IMG/VR virus record: IMGVR_UViG_3300030099_004271
Span: 1 to 20,004 of that record
Source of the DNA: a virus
Length of the DNA: 20,004 bases
Direction: 5' to 3' (one strand)
Under the pieces are notes generated by a model that saw only the letters and a list, made by a program, of their open reading frames with translations, made no database searches and was not told the origin of the DNA. Position numbers and translations under genes: made by a program. Below are positions 7,801-13,883 of this stretch, piece after piece. Each line of letters begins with the position of its first letter. The stretch's first letter is position 1.

Positions 7801-10545
7801 ATGGCTCAAAAAAAAGAACAAGTATTTCTTAGTGTTGTAGTACAGGGTACTGACAAGATTGTAGGGATGAAGCAGCAGATGGTTGAATTAAAAAAAGCCA
7901 TTAGCGACACAAAAACTCAGTTAAAGAAAAAAGGGGCTAATTTAAAAGATTTAAGCAGACAGCTTGCTCAACAAGAAGTAAATCTAAAAAAGACAACAAA
8001 GCTTTACAGAGAAGAGCAGAGGGCTATATTGTCAAGCAACAAAGCTAAAAAAGCCGCTAGCAGCTTTACTATGAAGATGGCTACCGCTTTCGGTGCGGCT
8101 AATATTGCGACTTCTCTTTTTATGGGTTCTATGCGTGCTTTAAAAAAAGCTATTAAAGATGGAATTGTAACTTTTAAAGATTTTGAGTTCCAAATGGCTA
8201 AGGTAAAAGCTATTAGTGGAGCTAATGATAAAGAGTTTAAAAAACTAAAAGATTCTGCACAAGAACTTGGTAGAACAACCTTCTTTACCGCATCACAAGT
8301 GGGGGAGCTTCAGCTTAACCTATCAAAGCTTGGTTTTAGACCTGAAGAGATACTCCAATCACAAGAGGCTATCCTTATGCTTTCAACAGCGATGGGTGAG
8401 GACTTGGGAAGAACAGCAACAGTTGTAGCTGCTAGCCTTAGAGGTTTTGGAGAAAGTACAGAAGAAACAGGTAGATTTGCAGACGCTATGGCTGCTGCCT
8501 TCTCTAACTCAGCATTAGATATTGAGAAGTTTCAAACATCTATGTCTAAGGTTTCTGCTATTGCTGCTATGGCAGGGTTTTCGTTTGAAGAAACAACAGG
8601 GCTGTTAGCGTTACTTACAAATAGTGGTATGGAGGCTTCTATTGCGGGTACATCACTTCGTAATATATTACTACACCTGCAAGACCCTACATCAGACCTT
8701 TCACAAAGATTAGGAAGAACTGTTCACTCAGGAGAAGACCTTATTGTAGCATTAAAAGAACTTAGTGATTCGGGGATTGATGTTGCGGGTGTAATGGAGA
8801 TTGTTGATAGAAGACAGGTTCAGGCGATGAACTCATTTATAGCAGGAGCTGATACACTTACTGAGTTCAATAAAATACTTAATGCTTCTTCAGGGTCAGC
8901 CGAAGATATGGCAGATATAATGGAGAACACTCTTGGTGGTGCTTTACTAAAATTAAAATCAGCATACGAAGGTCTTACTTTAGCCTTTGTGAATGGTTCA
9001 GGCGTAATGCAAAGTGCTGTGGAGTTTTTAGCTACAACTTTAAATAGTTTGGCTGATAGTTTTACATCGGCAGACACGAAAGCGGAAAAATTTGTGACCA
9101 CAACAATAAAAGATTTAAAGAAAGAGTTTAAGGAACTTTCTGAATCTGAAGAAGATTTTGATGGCACTTTATCAGGAATGATGGCTCATAGAAGAGGGAG
9201 GATGGAGCAAAGGCTTCAGGACACCAAAAAAGATTTGGAGTTGTTTTTTGAGCAAAACAGCAAATTTGCTATTGCTAGAGATAATGATTTAATTGCTCAA
9301 CAAAAAGCTCTTGAAAAAGAGATAAAAATTAAAGAGTTGGCTGTTAAAAAAATGGGAGCAGCTATAAGCGCCCAAACAGATAAAGAGAAAGAGGCTGCTG
9401 ATAAATTTGAAGAAAACGAGAAGAGAAGGTTAGCTTTATTAGCAGCAGAGGCAGAAGCTAACTCATCTCTTATTAAGATACAAGAGGATAAGTTAGAACA
9501 AGCAAAAAAATTACCTGAAACTACGGAAGCTGAGATTACCTCTAAAAATATATTGATAAAATCAATAGAAACCGAGATAAAAAGACTAAAAGAGCTTGGT
9601 ATAGAACAACAAAAAATTGACTTTAGTATTCCTGAAGCAAATATCGGAGAGGGGTTTGCTGCTCTTGTAAAAGATAGAATGGCGGAACTAGATGCTGAAA
9701 TAAAAGAGCAAGAGGCTCAGTTAATGCAAGATTATGTTGACGGAAGAATAACCTCTGAGGCTGAGTTAAACGAAGCTATATTTAACATGAAAATAGCTAC
9801 TTTTGATGCAGAAAGAAATTTAGTAGGTCAAATGTCTATTGCTCATGATGCGGCAGGTAAAGCTATGATTGAGTTGGAAGGTAAGAAAAAACTTGCAACA
9901 GAAAGAACAACAGAAGCCAATAAAAAGCAAGGGGAGCAGCTTATTGAAAATGCTATAATGGGCGCACAAAGTGTAGAGGAAGCTTTTGCAAGCGTTTTAA
10001 CAGTTAAGATAAATGAAATACTACTTAACGCTTTAGCTTCTATGTTTGAGGATAAAACAATACCATTCTTTGCAAAACTAGCATTGGGCTTAGGAATGAA
10101 GTCAATAGTAACACCTATGATAAACAACCTAGTCGGTATTGGTGGCGGAGGAAGCTCTCAAGTAGAAACTCAAGGGACATTTGCTAAAGGTGGATTGACC
10201 AATGGCGGAATGTTTGAAGGAGCATCACACGCAAACGGAGGTATTAAGTTTGCAGTAGGCGGTAGAATCATGGAGGCAGAAGGAGGAGAGGCTATAATTA
10301 ACAAGCGTTCAACAGCTAGGTTTAGACCAATACTTTCTGCTATAAACTCATACAACGGTAATGGTGTTAAGTTTGCTGATGGTGGATTGATAAACTCAGG
10401 AGAGAAGTTTGCTATGGGAGGAGAGTTAAGAAGTATACAGCAGATGGTAAGCGGAGGAGGAAGCTCAAAAGTTGTTATAGTAGAAAGCGATGTTACCAAG
10501 ACACAAGGAAGAGTTAGCTCACTAGAAGCGCAAGCATCTTTTTAA
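7801..10545 (+). CDS. Tail tape measure protein (TP901 core type)
   Basis: The protein has 914 residues and classical tape measure architecture. Residues ~18-75 are a coiled coil. Residues ~85-110 are a hydrophobic alanine-rich stretch ('MKMATAFGAANIATSLFMG'). Residues ~130-310 carry the TP901-type core ('ELGRTTFFTASQVGELQLNL', 'AMGEDLGRTATVVAASLRGF', 'FSFEETTGLLALLTNSGMEA'). Residues ~430-690 are long charged coiled coils. The C-terminus is glycine-rich ('AKGGLTNGGMFEGASHANGG', 'AEGGEAIINKRSTARF'), as is common for tape measures. These proteins set tail length and are ejected with the DNA; at roughly 0.15 nm per residue the tail would be about 135 nm (rule of thumb, not measured). No peptidase or lysozyme domain was recognised inside. 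It begins one base after the preceding stop and is the last gene of the tail unit, followed by a 67-base promoter-like gap. Confidence 0.93.
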   Translation: MAQKKEQVFLSVVVQGTDKIVGMKQQMVELKKAISDTKTQLKKKGANLKDLSRQLAQQEVNLKKTTKLYREEQRAILSSNKAKKAASSFTMKMATAFGAANIATSLFMGSMRALKKAIKDGIVTFKDFEFQMAKVKAISGANDKEFKKLKDSAQELGRTTFFTASQVGELQLNLSKLGFRPEEILQSQEAILMLSTAMGEDLGRTATVVAASLRGFGESTEETGRFADAMAAAFSNSALDIEKFQTSMSKVSAIAAMAGFSFEETTGLLALLTNSGMEASIAGTSLRNILLHLQDPTSDLSQRLGRTVHSGEDLIVALKELSDSGIDVAGVMEIVDRRQVQAMNSFIAGADTLTEFNKILNASSGSAEDMADIMENTLGGALLKLKSAYEGLTLAFVNGSGVMQSAVEFLATTLNSLADSFTSADTKAEKFVTTTIKDLKKEFKELSESEEDFDGTLSGMMAHRRGRMEQRLQDTKKDLELFFEQNSKFAIARDNDLIAQQKALEKEIKIKELAVKKMGAAISAQTDKEKEAADKFEENEKRRLALLAAEAEANSSLIKIQEDKLEQAKKLPETTEAEITSKNILIKSIETEIKRLKELGIEQQKIDFSIPEANIGEGFAALVKDRMAELDAEIKEQEAQLMQDYVDGRITSEAELNEAIFNMKIATFDAERNLVGQMSIAHDAAGKAMIELEGKKKLATERTTEANKKQGEQLIENAIMGAQSVEEAFASVLTVKINEILLNALASMFEDKTIPFFAKLALGLGMKSIVTPMINNLVGIGGGGSSQVETQGTFAKGGLTNGGMFEGASHANGGIKFAVGGRIMEAEGGEAIINKRSTARFRPILSAINSYNGNGVKFADGGLINSGEKFAMGGELRSIQQMVSGGGSSKVVIVESDVTKTQGRVSSLEAQASF

Positions 10546-10553
10546 CATTGGGT

Positions 10554-10573
10554 TGTTAGTAAACTGTTAGTAA
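10554..10573 (+). repeat. Two 9-bp direct repeats phased by 11 bp, possible operator
   Basis: TGTTAGTAA occurs at 10554-10562 and 10565-10573, one helical turn apart, just upstream of the TATTTTTG box at 10583. Same-face repeats at this position are a common layout for an operator. No protein that binds it can be named. Confidence 0.5.
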
Positions 10574-10582
10574 GTAAATTAT

Positions 10583-10590
10583 TATTTTTG
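10583..10590 (+). promoter_or_regulatory. Bacteroidetes -7 box (TATTTTTG) before the HTH gene
   Basis: TATTTTTG matches the TAnnTTTG -7 consensus of the Bacteroidetes primary sigma factor and lies in the only gap between the tape measure and the HTH gene, 22 bases before the start codon. A TTG at 10553-10555 is too far upstream (27 bases) to be an ideal -33 element, so the promoter may be weak or activator-dependent. Confidence 0.55.
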
Positions 10591-10601
10591 CAACATTTTC
10601 A
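10588..10601 (+). promoter_or_regulatory. Copy 1 of a shared 14-mer overlapping the -7 box (operator candidate)
   Basis: TTGCAACATTTTCA here and TTGCAACTTTTTCA at 10934-10947 agree at 13 of 14 positions and flank the HTH gene. This copy includes the last three bases of the -7 box, so a bound protein would be expected to block this promoter. The function is inferred. Confidence 0.45.
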
Positions 10602-10612
10602 TATATTGTCGT

Positions 10613-10933
10613 ATGATAAAACAAAATAAGCTAGAAATCGTTAACGAGTTTATAGACAAGGTTTACCACGATTTAAAGGCTAAGTATTCTGAAGACGCAG
10701 GAATAAAAAATGTTTTGATATATCTAGCTGAAAGAGGTCTTATCGAGCCAAAAAGACTAAGAGACTATATGGTGGTTTCTGACTTTTCTAAAATACTAAA
10801 AGAAAACGAAGGACACTCTACTCATACATTTATGGATTTGTCTATAAAGTATGATATTTCTGATAGAACTGCAAGAAACATAGTTTACGGAAAAAAGAAA
10901 AGTTTTAGGTTTGATAGCAATATTAGAAAATAG
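10613..10933 (+). CDS. Small helix-turn-helix protein, putative late-gene regulator
   Basis: The 106-residue protein is mostly helical. Residues ~72-95 ('HTFMDLSIKYDISDRTARNI') read as a helix-turn-helix: a helix, a 'YDIS' turn, and a recognition helix 'DRTARNIVYG' followed by a basic cluster 'KKKSFRF'. The pattern resembles the C-terminal HTH of Mor/C-type phage activators ('..KYGLS.R.V..IL'), but similarity was judged by eye. The N-terminal 60 residues ('EFIDKVYHDLKAKYSEDAGI') may be a dimerisation region. It stands alone between the tail and capsid units with a promoter-like gap on each side, and both gaps contain the same 14-base motif. That arrangement suggests control of its own promoter and of the capsid promoter. 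An alternative is a non-regulatory small protein with an incidental HTH-like helix. Confidence 0.55.
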   Translation: MIKQNKLEIVNEFIDKVYHDLKAKYSEDAGIKNVLIYLAERGLIEPKRLRDYMVVSDFSKILKENEGHSTHTFMDLSIKYDISDRTARNIVYGKKKSFRFDSNIRK

Positions 10934-10947
10934 TTGCAACTTTTTCA
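10934..10947 (+). promoter_or_regulatory. Copy 2 of the shared 14-mer upstream of the capsid-unit promoter
   Basis: TTGCAACTTTTTCA begins immediately after the HTH stop codon; it contains the palindrome GTTGCAAC if the preceding G is included. It starts 36 bases before the TATTTTTG box at 10970, the usual place for an activator site. It differs from copy 1 by one base in 14. Confidence 0.45.
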
Positions 10948-10969
10948 CAATCAAAGCATTTAATAAGCA

Positions 10970-10977
10970 TATTTTTG
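10970..10977 (+). promoter_or_regulatory. Bacteroidetes -7 box (TATTTTTG) of the protease/capsid unit
   Basis: TATTTTTG lies in the 48-base gap after the HTH gene. Only four bases separate it from the protease ATG at 10982, so a transcript starting at the normal distance would begin at or next to the start codon. No good TTG -33 element is present at 17-23 bases upstream, consistent with a need for an activator. Confidence 0.55.
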
Positions 10978-10981
10978 CAGA

Positions 10982-11968
10982 ATGAATAATTGGTATGATT
11001 TTCAGAACAAAGCAGAAGTTGTAGAAATTTCTATCTATGATGAGATAGGAGACTACGGAACATCTGCTAAACAATTTATTGACGACCTAAAGTCAGTAGG
11101 TAGCAAAGATATTACGATTCGTATGAACTCTGTTGGGGGAAGCGTTTTTGATGGACTTGCAATTTACAATGTTCTTCGTTCACATCAAGGATATGTTAAA
11201 GTAAAGATTGAGGGTCTTTCTGCTTCTATTGCTAGTATTATAGCTTTAGCGGGAGACGATATAGAGATGGCTGAAAATGGCTTTTTTATGATTCACAATC
11301 CGTTTGGCAAGTCTATGGGTGGAGCTGATGATATGCGTAAGACTGCTGACTTACTTGATAAAATCAAACAAGAACTAATAAACATCTACGCTAACAAGAC
11401 TCAGTTGTCTGAGGAAACTATTTCTAGCATGATGGATAAAGAAACTTGGCTGACAAGTCAAGAAGCTAAGGAGATGGGCTTTATTGATACAATCACAGAG
11501 CCAATCAAGGTAGCGGCTAGTTTTGATTTCTCTAAGTTTACTAATGTGGACAGTAAAGAAGTTAACAACAGATTACAATTAATTAATAATATTAAGAAAA
11601 CAAAAATGACTGAAGAATTAAAATCTTGGTTCAACGGTGTTAAAGAGGAAATCGTTAACGCTGTTAAGGGTGAGGTAGTAGCTGAAGCCCCTGCTAAAGA
11701 AGAAGTATCAGTTGTTCTTTCTGACAACGAGGAGATTGTAAATAAACTTACAGACTTATCAAACGAAAAGGAAGAGCTTACATCTATCATTTCTGAAAAA
11801 GAGACTTGCATCTCTGAATTAGAAAACAAGGTGTCTGAAATGGAGGCTGAATTAGCAAAATTAAACGCTACTGAAACTAAAGTAGAAGCAGATAATGACC
11901 CTGCAATTAACGAAGCTGATGTTGTAGTTAATGAGTGGGATGTTTTTGCAAAATCATTATTAAAATAA
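10982..11968 (+). CDS. ClpP-type (S14) prohead protease with C-terminal scaffold-like region
   Basis: Residues ~12-165 form a ClpP/crotonase-like serine protease: 'ISIYDEIGDYG', 'ITIRMNSVGGSVFDGLAIYN' (oxyanion region), 'GLSASIASIIALAG' with the expected catalytic serine at S82, and 'FFMIHNPF' with the expected histidine at H105. 'ETWLTSQEAKEMGFID' matches the usual end of the fold; the third catalytic residue is not assigned with certainty. From about residue 205 the protein is acidic and coiled-coil-like, ending 'NEWDVFAKSLLK', the typical look of a capsid scaffold. Phage proteases of this type process the prohead and cleave the scaffold. It is directly upstream of the major capsid gene (14-base gap). 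A second start inside the gene may yield the scaffold alone. The next ATG is at residue 48, inside the fold, so 10982 is the likely start. Confidence 0.88.
   Translation: MNNWYDFQNKAEVVEISIYDEIGDYGTSAKQFIDDLKSVGSKDITIRMNSVGGSVFDGLAIYNVLRSHQGYVKVKIEGLSASIASIIALAGDDIEMAENGFFMIHNPFGKSMGGADDMRKTADLLDKIKQELINIYANKTQLSEETISSMMDKETWLTSQEAKEMGFIDTITEPIKVAASFDFSKFTNVDSKEVNNRLQLINNIKKTKMTEELKSWFNGVKEEIVNAVKGEVVAEAPAKEEVSVVLSDNEEIVNKLTDLSNEKEELTSIISEKETCISELENKVSEMEAELAKLNATETKVEADNDPAINEADVVVNEWDVFAKSLLK
11606..11968 (+). CDS. Probable nested in-frame capsid scaffold (internal start)
   Basis: An in-frame ATG at codon 209 of the protease gene would give a 120-residue acidic coiled-coil protein ('MTEELKSWFNGVKEEIVNAV' to '...WDVFAKSLLK'). 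The preceding bases, ATTAAGAAAACAAAAATG, closely resemble the A-rich leader of the capsid gene (ATTAAGAAATTATG) and look like an initiation region rather than a coding constraint. The protease fold has already ended, so the split falls at a domain boundary. The layout mirrors lambda C/Nu3, where the scaffold is made from a start inside the protease gene. No direct proof of internal initiation can be seen; the same segment would in any case be present as the C-terminal part of the protease. Confidence 0.5.
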   Translation: MTEELKSWFNGVKEEIVNAVKGEVVAEAPAKEEVSVVLSDNEEIVNKLTDLSNEKEELTSIISEKETCISELENKVSEMEAELAKLNATETKVEADNDPAINEADVVVNEWDVFAKSLLK

Positions 11969-11982
11969 TAAATTAAGAAATT

Positions 11983-12990
11983 ATGGCAACTTATACAAGT
12001 GCAAGTTTACCTACGGTAAACAAATATGATGTAAACAAGTTCATTCTTGAGCCTTTATTCATGGGTCAAGATTACATGAGCTTTATGGACATTATGCCTA
12101 ATGTGTCAGGAACTATTGTTATTGACAAGTTTAAGGCAATCGGTGGAATTACTAACGCTTTCTCTTCGTCTGCTTTCTCAGGAGAGTCAGGAGAGATTGG
12201 TGAAACTGTAACAATTACTCCTGTTCGTAGAGAAGCAGAAGTAGCTTTTGCAGGAAACTCTTTATACAACAAAATCAAAGGTCAACTTATGAAAGGTGGA
12301 CACGACTTTGATAATGTTGAAGGAACTGTTGTAAAAAACATTTTATTAGATATGATTGGAGCAGGTGTTAAGTCTGACTTCAACAAGCACCTTTGGTTAT
12401 CTGATACTTCTGCATCAGGTGCTTTCGGTGATTTCGATGGTTTATTCGATGCAGCTTTCGCTGTAACAGCAAACAAAATCAACAGAGATACTATTTCTCA
12501 AAGCTCTGACGCTGCTTTAGCTTCAGGAAAAGGACTTGAAGTTCTTAAAGGATTATATGATGCTGCTGCTCCTGAATTATTAGAGGCAGGAAACCATGTT
12601 TACTTTGTGTCAGGAGACATCGCTGACGATTATATGGCTGCAACTTTAGAGTCTTCTAACTTTGCTGCTGCGGGTTATGGTGCTATGGTAAATGGTGTTC
12701 CAAACCTTACTTATAGAGGTATTCCTATCATCGTTCGTAGAGATTGGGATGTAGCTATCGCTGCTAATGTTGCAAACATTAACGGTGCTTCTAACGCTGC
12801 TGAAACTCACAGAGCAATGTTAACTACTAAGGATGCTTTCGTTGTTGCAACTGATTTCGATATGAACTCTGTTGAGCAATGGTATTCAAATGATAACAAA
12901 GAATACCGCTTTAGAGTAGCTTACTCTATCGGATGTGCTTTAAAAGACAGCAAACTAGCTGTTTACTACACACCTGATAACATGGCGTAA
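11983..12990 (+). CDS. Major capsid protein
   Basis: The 335-residue protein follows the protease/scaffold directly and has the features of an HK97-fold capsid protein: an N-terminal arm, an extended region with 'GGITNAFSSSAFSGESGEIG', a long helix around 'VKNILLDMIGAGVKSDFNKH', 'NLTYRGIPIIVRRDWDVA' near residue 245, and a C-terminal 'EYRFRVAYSIGCALKDSKLA' then 'VYYTPDNMA'. Codon choice is visibly different from the neighbours: more TTC, AAC, ATC and CGT, as expected for a very highly expressed gene. The leader AATTAAGAAATTATGG is A-rich without Shine-Dalgarno. A strong hairpin terminator follows the stop. No decoration or cross-linking residues can be assigned. Confidence 0.85.
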   Translation: MATYTSASLPTVNKYDVNKFILEPLFMGQDYMSFMDIMPNVSGTIVIDKFKAIGGITNAFSSSAFSGESGEIGETVTITPVRREAEVAFAGNSLYNKIKGQLMKGGHDFDNVEGTVVKNILLDMIGAGVKSDFNKHLWLSDTSASGAFGDFDGLFDAAFAVTANKINRDTISQSSDAALASGKGLEVLKGLYDAAAPELLEAGNHVYFVSGDIADDYMAATLESSNFAAAGYGAMVNGVPNLTYRGIPIIVRRDWDVAIAANVANINGASNAAETHRAMLTTKDAFVVATDFDMNSVEQWYSNDNKEYRFRVAYSIGCALKDSKLAVYYTPDNMA

Positions 12991-12996
12991 TTTAAT

Positions 12997-13030
12997 TTAG
13001 GGGGATGAAATACTCCCCCTAATAATTTTT
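12997..13030 (+). terminator. Intrinsic terminator after the capsid gene
   Basis: TTAGGGGGA at 12997-13005 pairs perfectly with TCCCCCTAA at 13014-13022 (9 bp, five G-C pairs, 8-base loop), followed by TAATTTTT. The uridine tract is short, so read-through into the tail tube gene 22 bases later is likely; it may set a capsid:tail-tube ratio. Confidence 0.75.
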
Positions 13031-13052
13031 AACACAATAAAATCAAAATAAA

Positions 13053-13616
13053 ATGGCAATAGAAGCATTAGGAGTAAATCACACAGACTTAGAGTTAAGA
13101 GGTGGTTTACGATATATAGCGATTACTGATTTTTCGGATGCATCAGGTGTTACTTTTAATGATAGTGGAAACCATGCTGTTTCTGCTATTGCAGGGGTGG
13201 CAGACGCAAAGCTTTTTGATTTAAAGCAAGGTACAGGTTCTTTAAGCACAAATGGCTCTAAAGAAGGGGGAACAATTATGTTTGAACATACTGTTTCTTT
13301 TTATGTCCCTAATTGTTCTTCTGCTCACCTAAGAGCTTTGGAATCAGCTAGAAATCAAAAATTGATGGTATTTGTTCAAGATTTTAATGGAGCTGCTTAT
13401 GTTATAGGATGCTCTAAGGAATTTGCATTAGAGGATGATATAGCAAATCAGCAAATGTTTGCAACTGTTTCATCTATTGAAGGCGGAACAGGAGCAGCTT
13501 TGGGTGATGAGAATGGAGTAACCGTAACTATCACTTGTCAATCAGGAGAACTTCCTAGAGCATTTACAGGAACATTTACACCTGATTCATCAGCAGGAAC
13601 AGTTACAATTTCGTAA
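13053..13616 (+). CDS. Putative major tail tube protein
   Basis: The 187-residue beta-rich protein follows the capsid gene. The body 'LRYIAITDFSDASGVTF', 'KLFDLKQGTGSLSTNGSKEG' (a partly extended loop), 'GTIMFEHTVSFYVPNCSSAH' and 'AYVIGCSKEFALED' has the alternating-strand character and length of tail tube subunits. The C-terminal ~30 residues ('TITCQSGELPRAFTGTFTPD') are a separate beta tail. A-rich leader AATAAAATCAAAATAAAATGG matches other high-expression starts here, and it lies between two terminators, so it can be made as a short abundant message. Tail tube is the best fit since no other candidate exists in the window, but a capsid decoration protein is the main alternative. Confidence 0.55.
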   Translation: MAIEALGVNHTDLELRGGLRYIAITDFSDASGVTFNDSGNHAVSAIAGVADAKLFDLKQGTGSLSTNGSKEGGTIMFEHTVSFYVPNCSSAHLRALESARNQKLMVFVQDFNGAAYVIGCSKEFALEDDIANQQMFATVSSIEGGTGAALGDENGVTVTITCQSGELPRAFTGTFTPDSSAGTVTIS

Positions 13617-13628
13617 TAATAATTAAAG

Positions 13629-13669
13629 GTAAAAGATTAGGGGTAGTCCCCCTTTTCTTTACTTTTTTT
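13629..13669 (+). terminator. Intrinsic terminator after the tail tube gene
   Basis: Two pairing blocks, GTAAA/TTTAC (from 13629-13630 and 13658-13662) and GGGG/CCCC (13640-13643 with 13648-13652), form an imperfect hairpin with a TAGT loop. Seven Ts follow at 13663-13669. This is a convincing intrinsic terminator and marks the end of the capsid/tail-tube unit. Confidence 0.75.
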
Positions 13670-13673
13670 AATA

Positions 13674-13681
13674 TATTTTTG
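13674..13681 (+). promoter_or_regulatory. Bacteroidetes -7 box (TATTTTTG) abutting the next start codon
   Basis: TATTTTTG is separated from the ATG at 13683 by one base, directly after the terminator at 13629-13669. A transcript from it would be leaderless. No clear TTG element is seen at the normal upstream distance. Confidence 0.5.
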
Positions 13682-13682
13682 T

Positions 13683-13883
13683 ATGTATAAATCAAGGCTA
13701 AAAAAAGGTGTATCATACTTTAAAGGCGCAAAACCTGTTGATTGGTCTTGTGCTACTCAAGAGCAAATGAAAACCGTTTATGAAAGAGGTGATAACGACC
13801 TTGTAATAAAAGTAGAAGATGCAAAACAAAAGAAAACAAAAGCAAAAGCAAAGTCAGTTAAAGCAGACTCAGACAAAGAGTAG
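13683..13883 (+). CDS. Small basic protein upstream of and overlapping the portal gene
   Basis: The 66-residue protein has a compact N-terminal part ('MYKSRLKKGVSYFKGAKPVD', then 'WSCATQEQMKTVYERGDNDL') and a lysine/alanine-rich tail ('AKQKKTKAKAKSVKADSDKE'). I do not recognise the family. It is the first gene of the portal/lysis unit, and its tail-coding region overlaps the start of the portal reading frame by 65 bases in another frame (+1). The next ATG is deep in the sequence, so the start is probably correct. A structural or portal-associated role is possible from context only. Confidence 0.6.
   Translation: MYKSRLKKGVSYFKGAKPVDWSCATQEQMKTVYERGDNDLVIKVEDAKQKKTKAKAKSVKADSDKE

Noticed and set aside
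8820-9167. Minus-strand frame opposite the tape measure gene
   Set aside because: It is antisense to tape measure coding sequence and serine/valine-rich as expected from reverse-complement codons; no promoter or leader. The same applies to the other minus-strand frames, e.g. 2994-3326, 3950-4180, 9843-10127 and 11458-11829.
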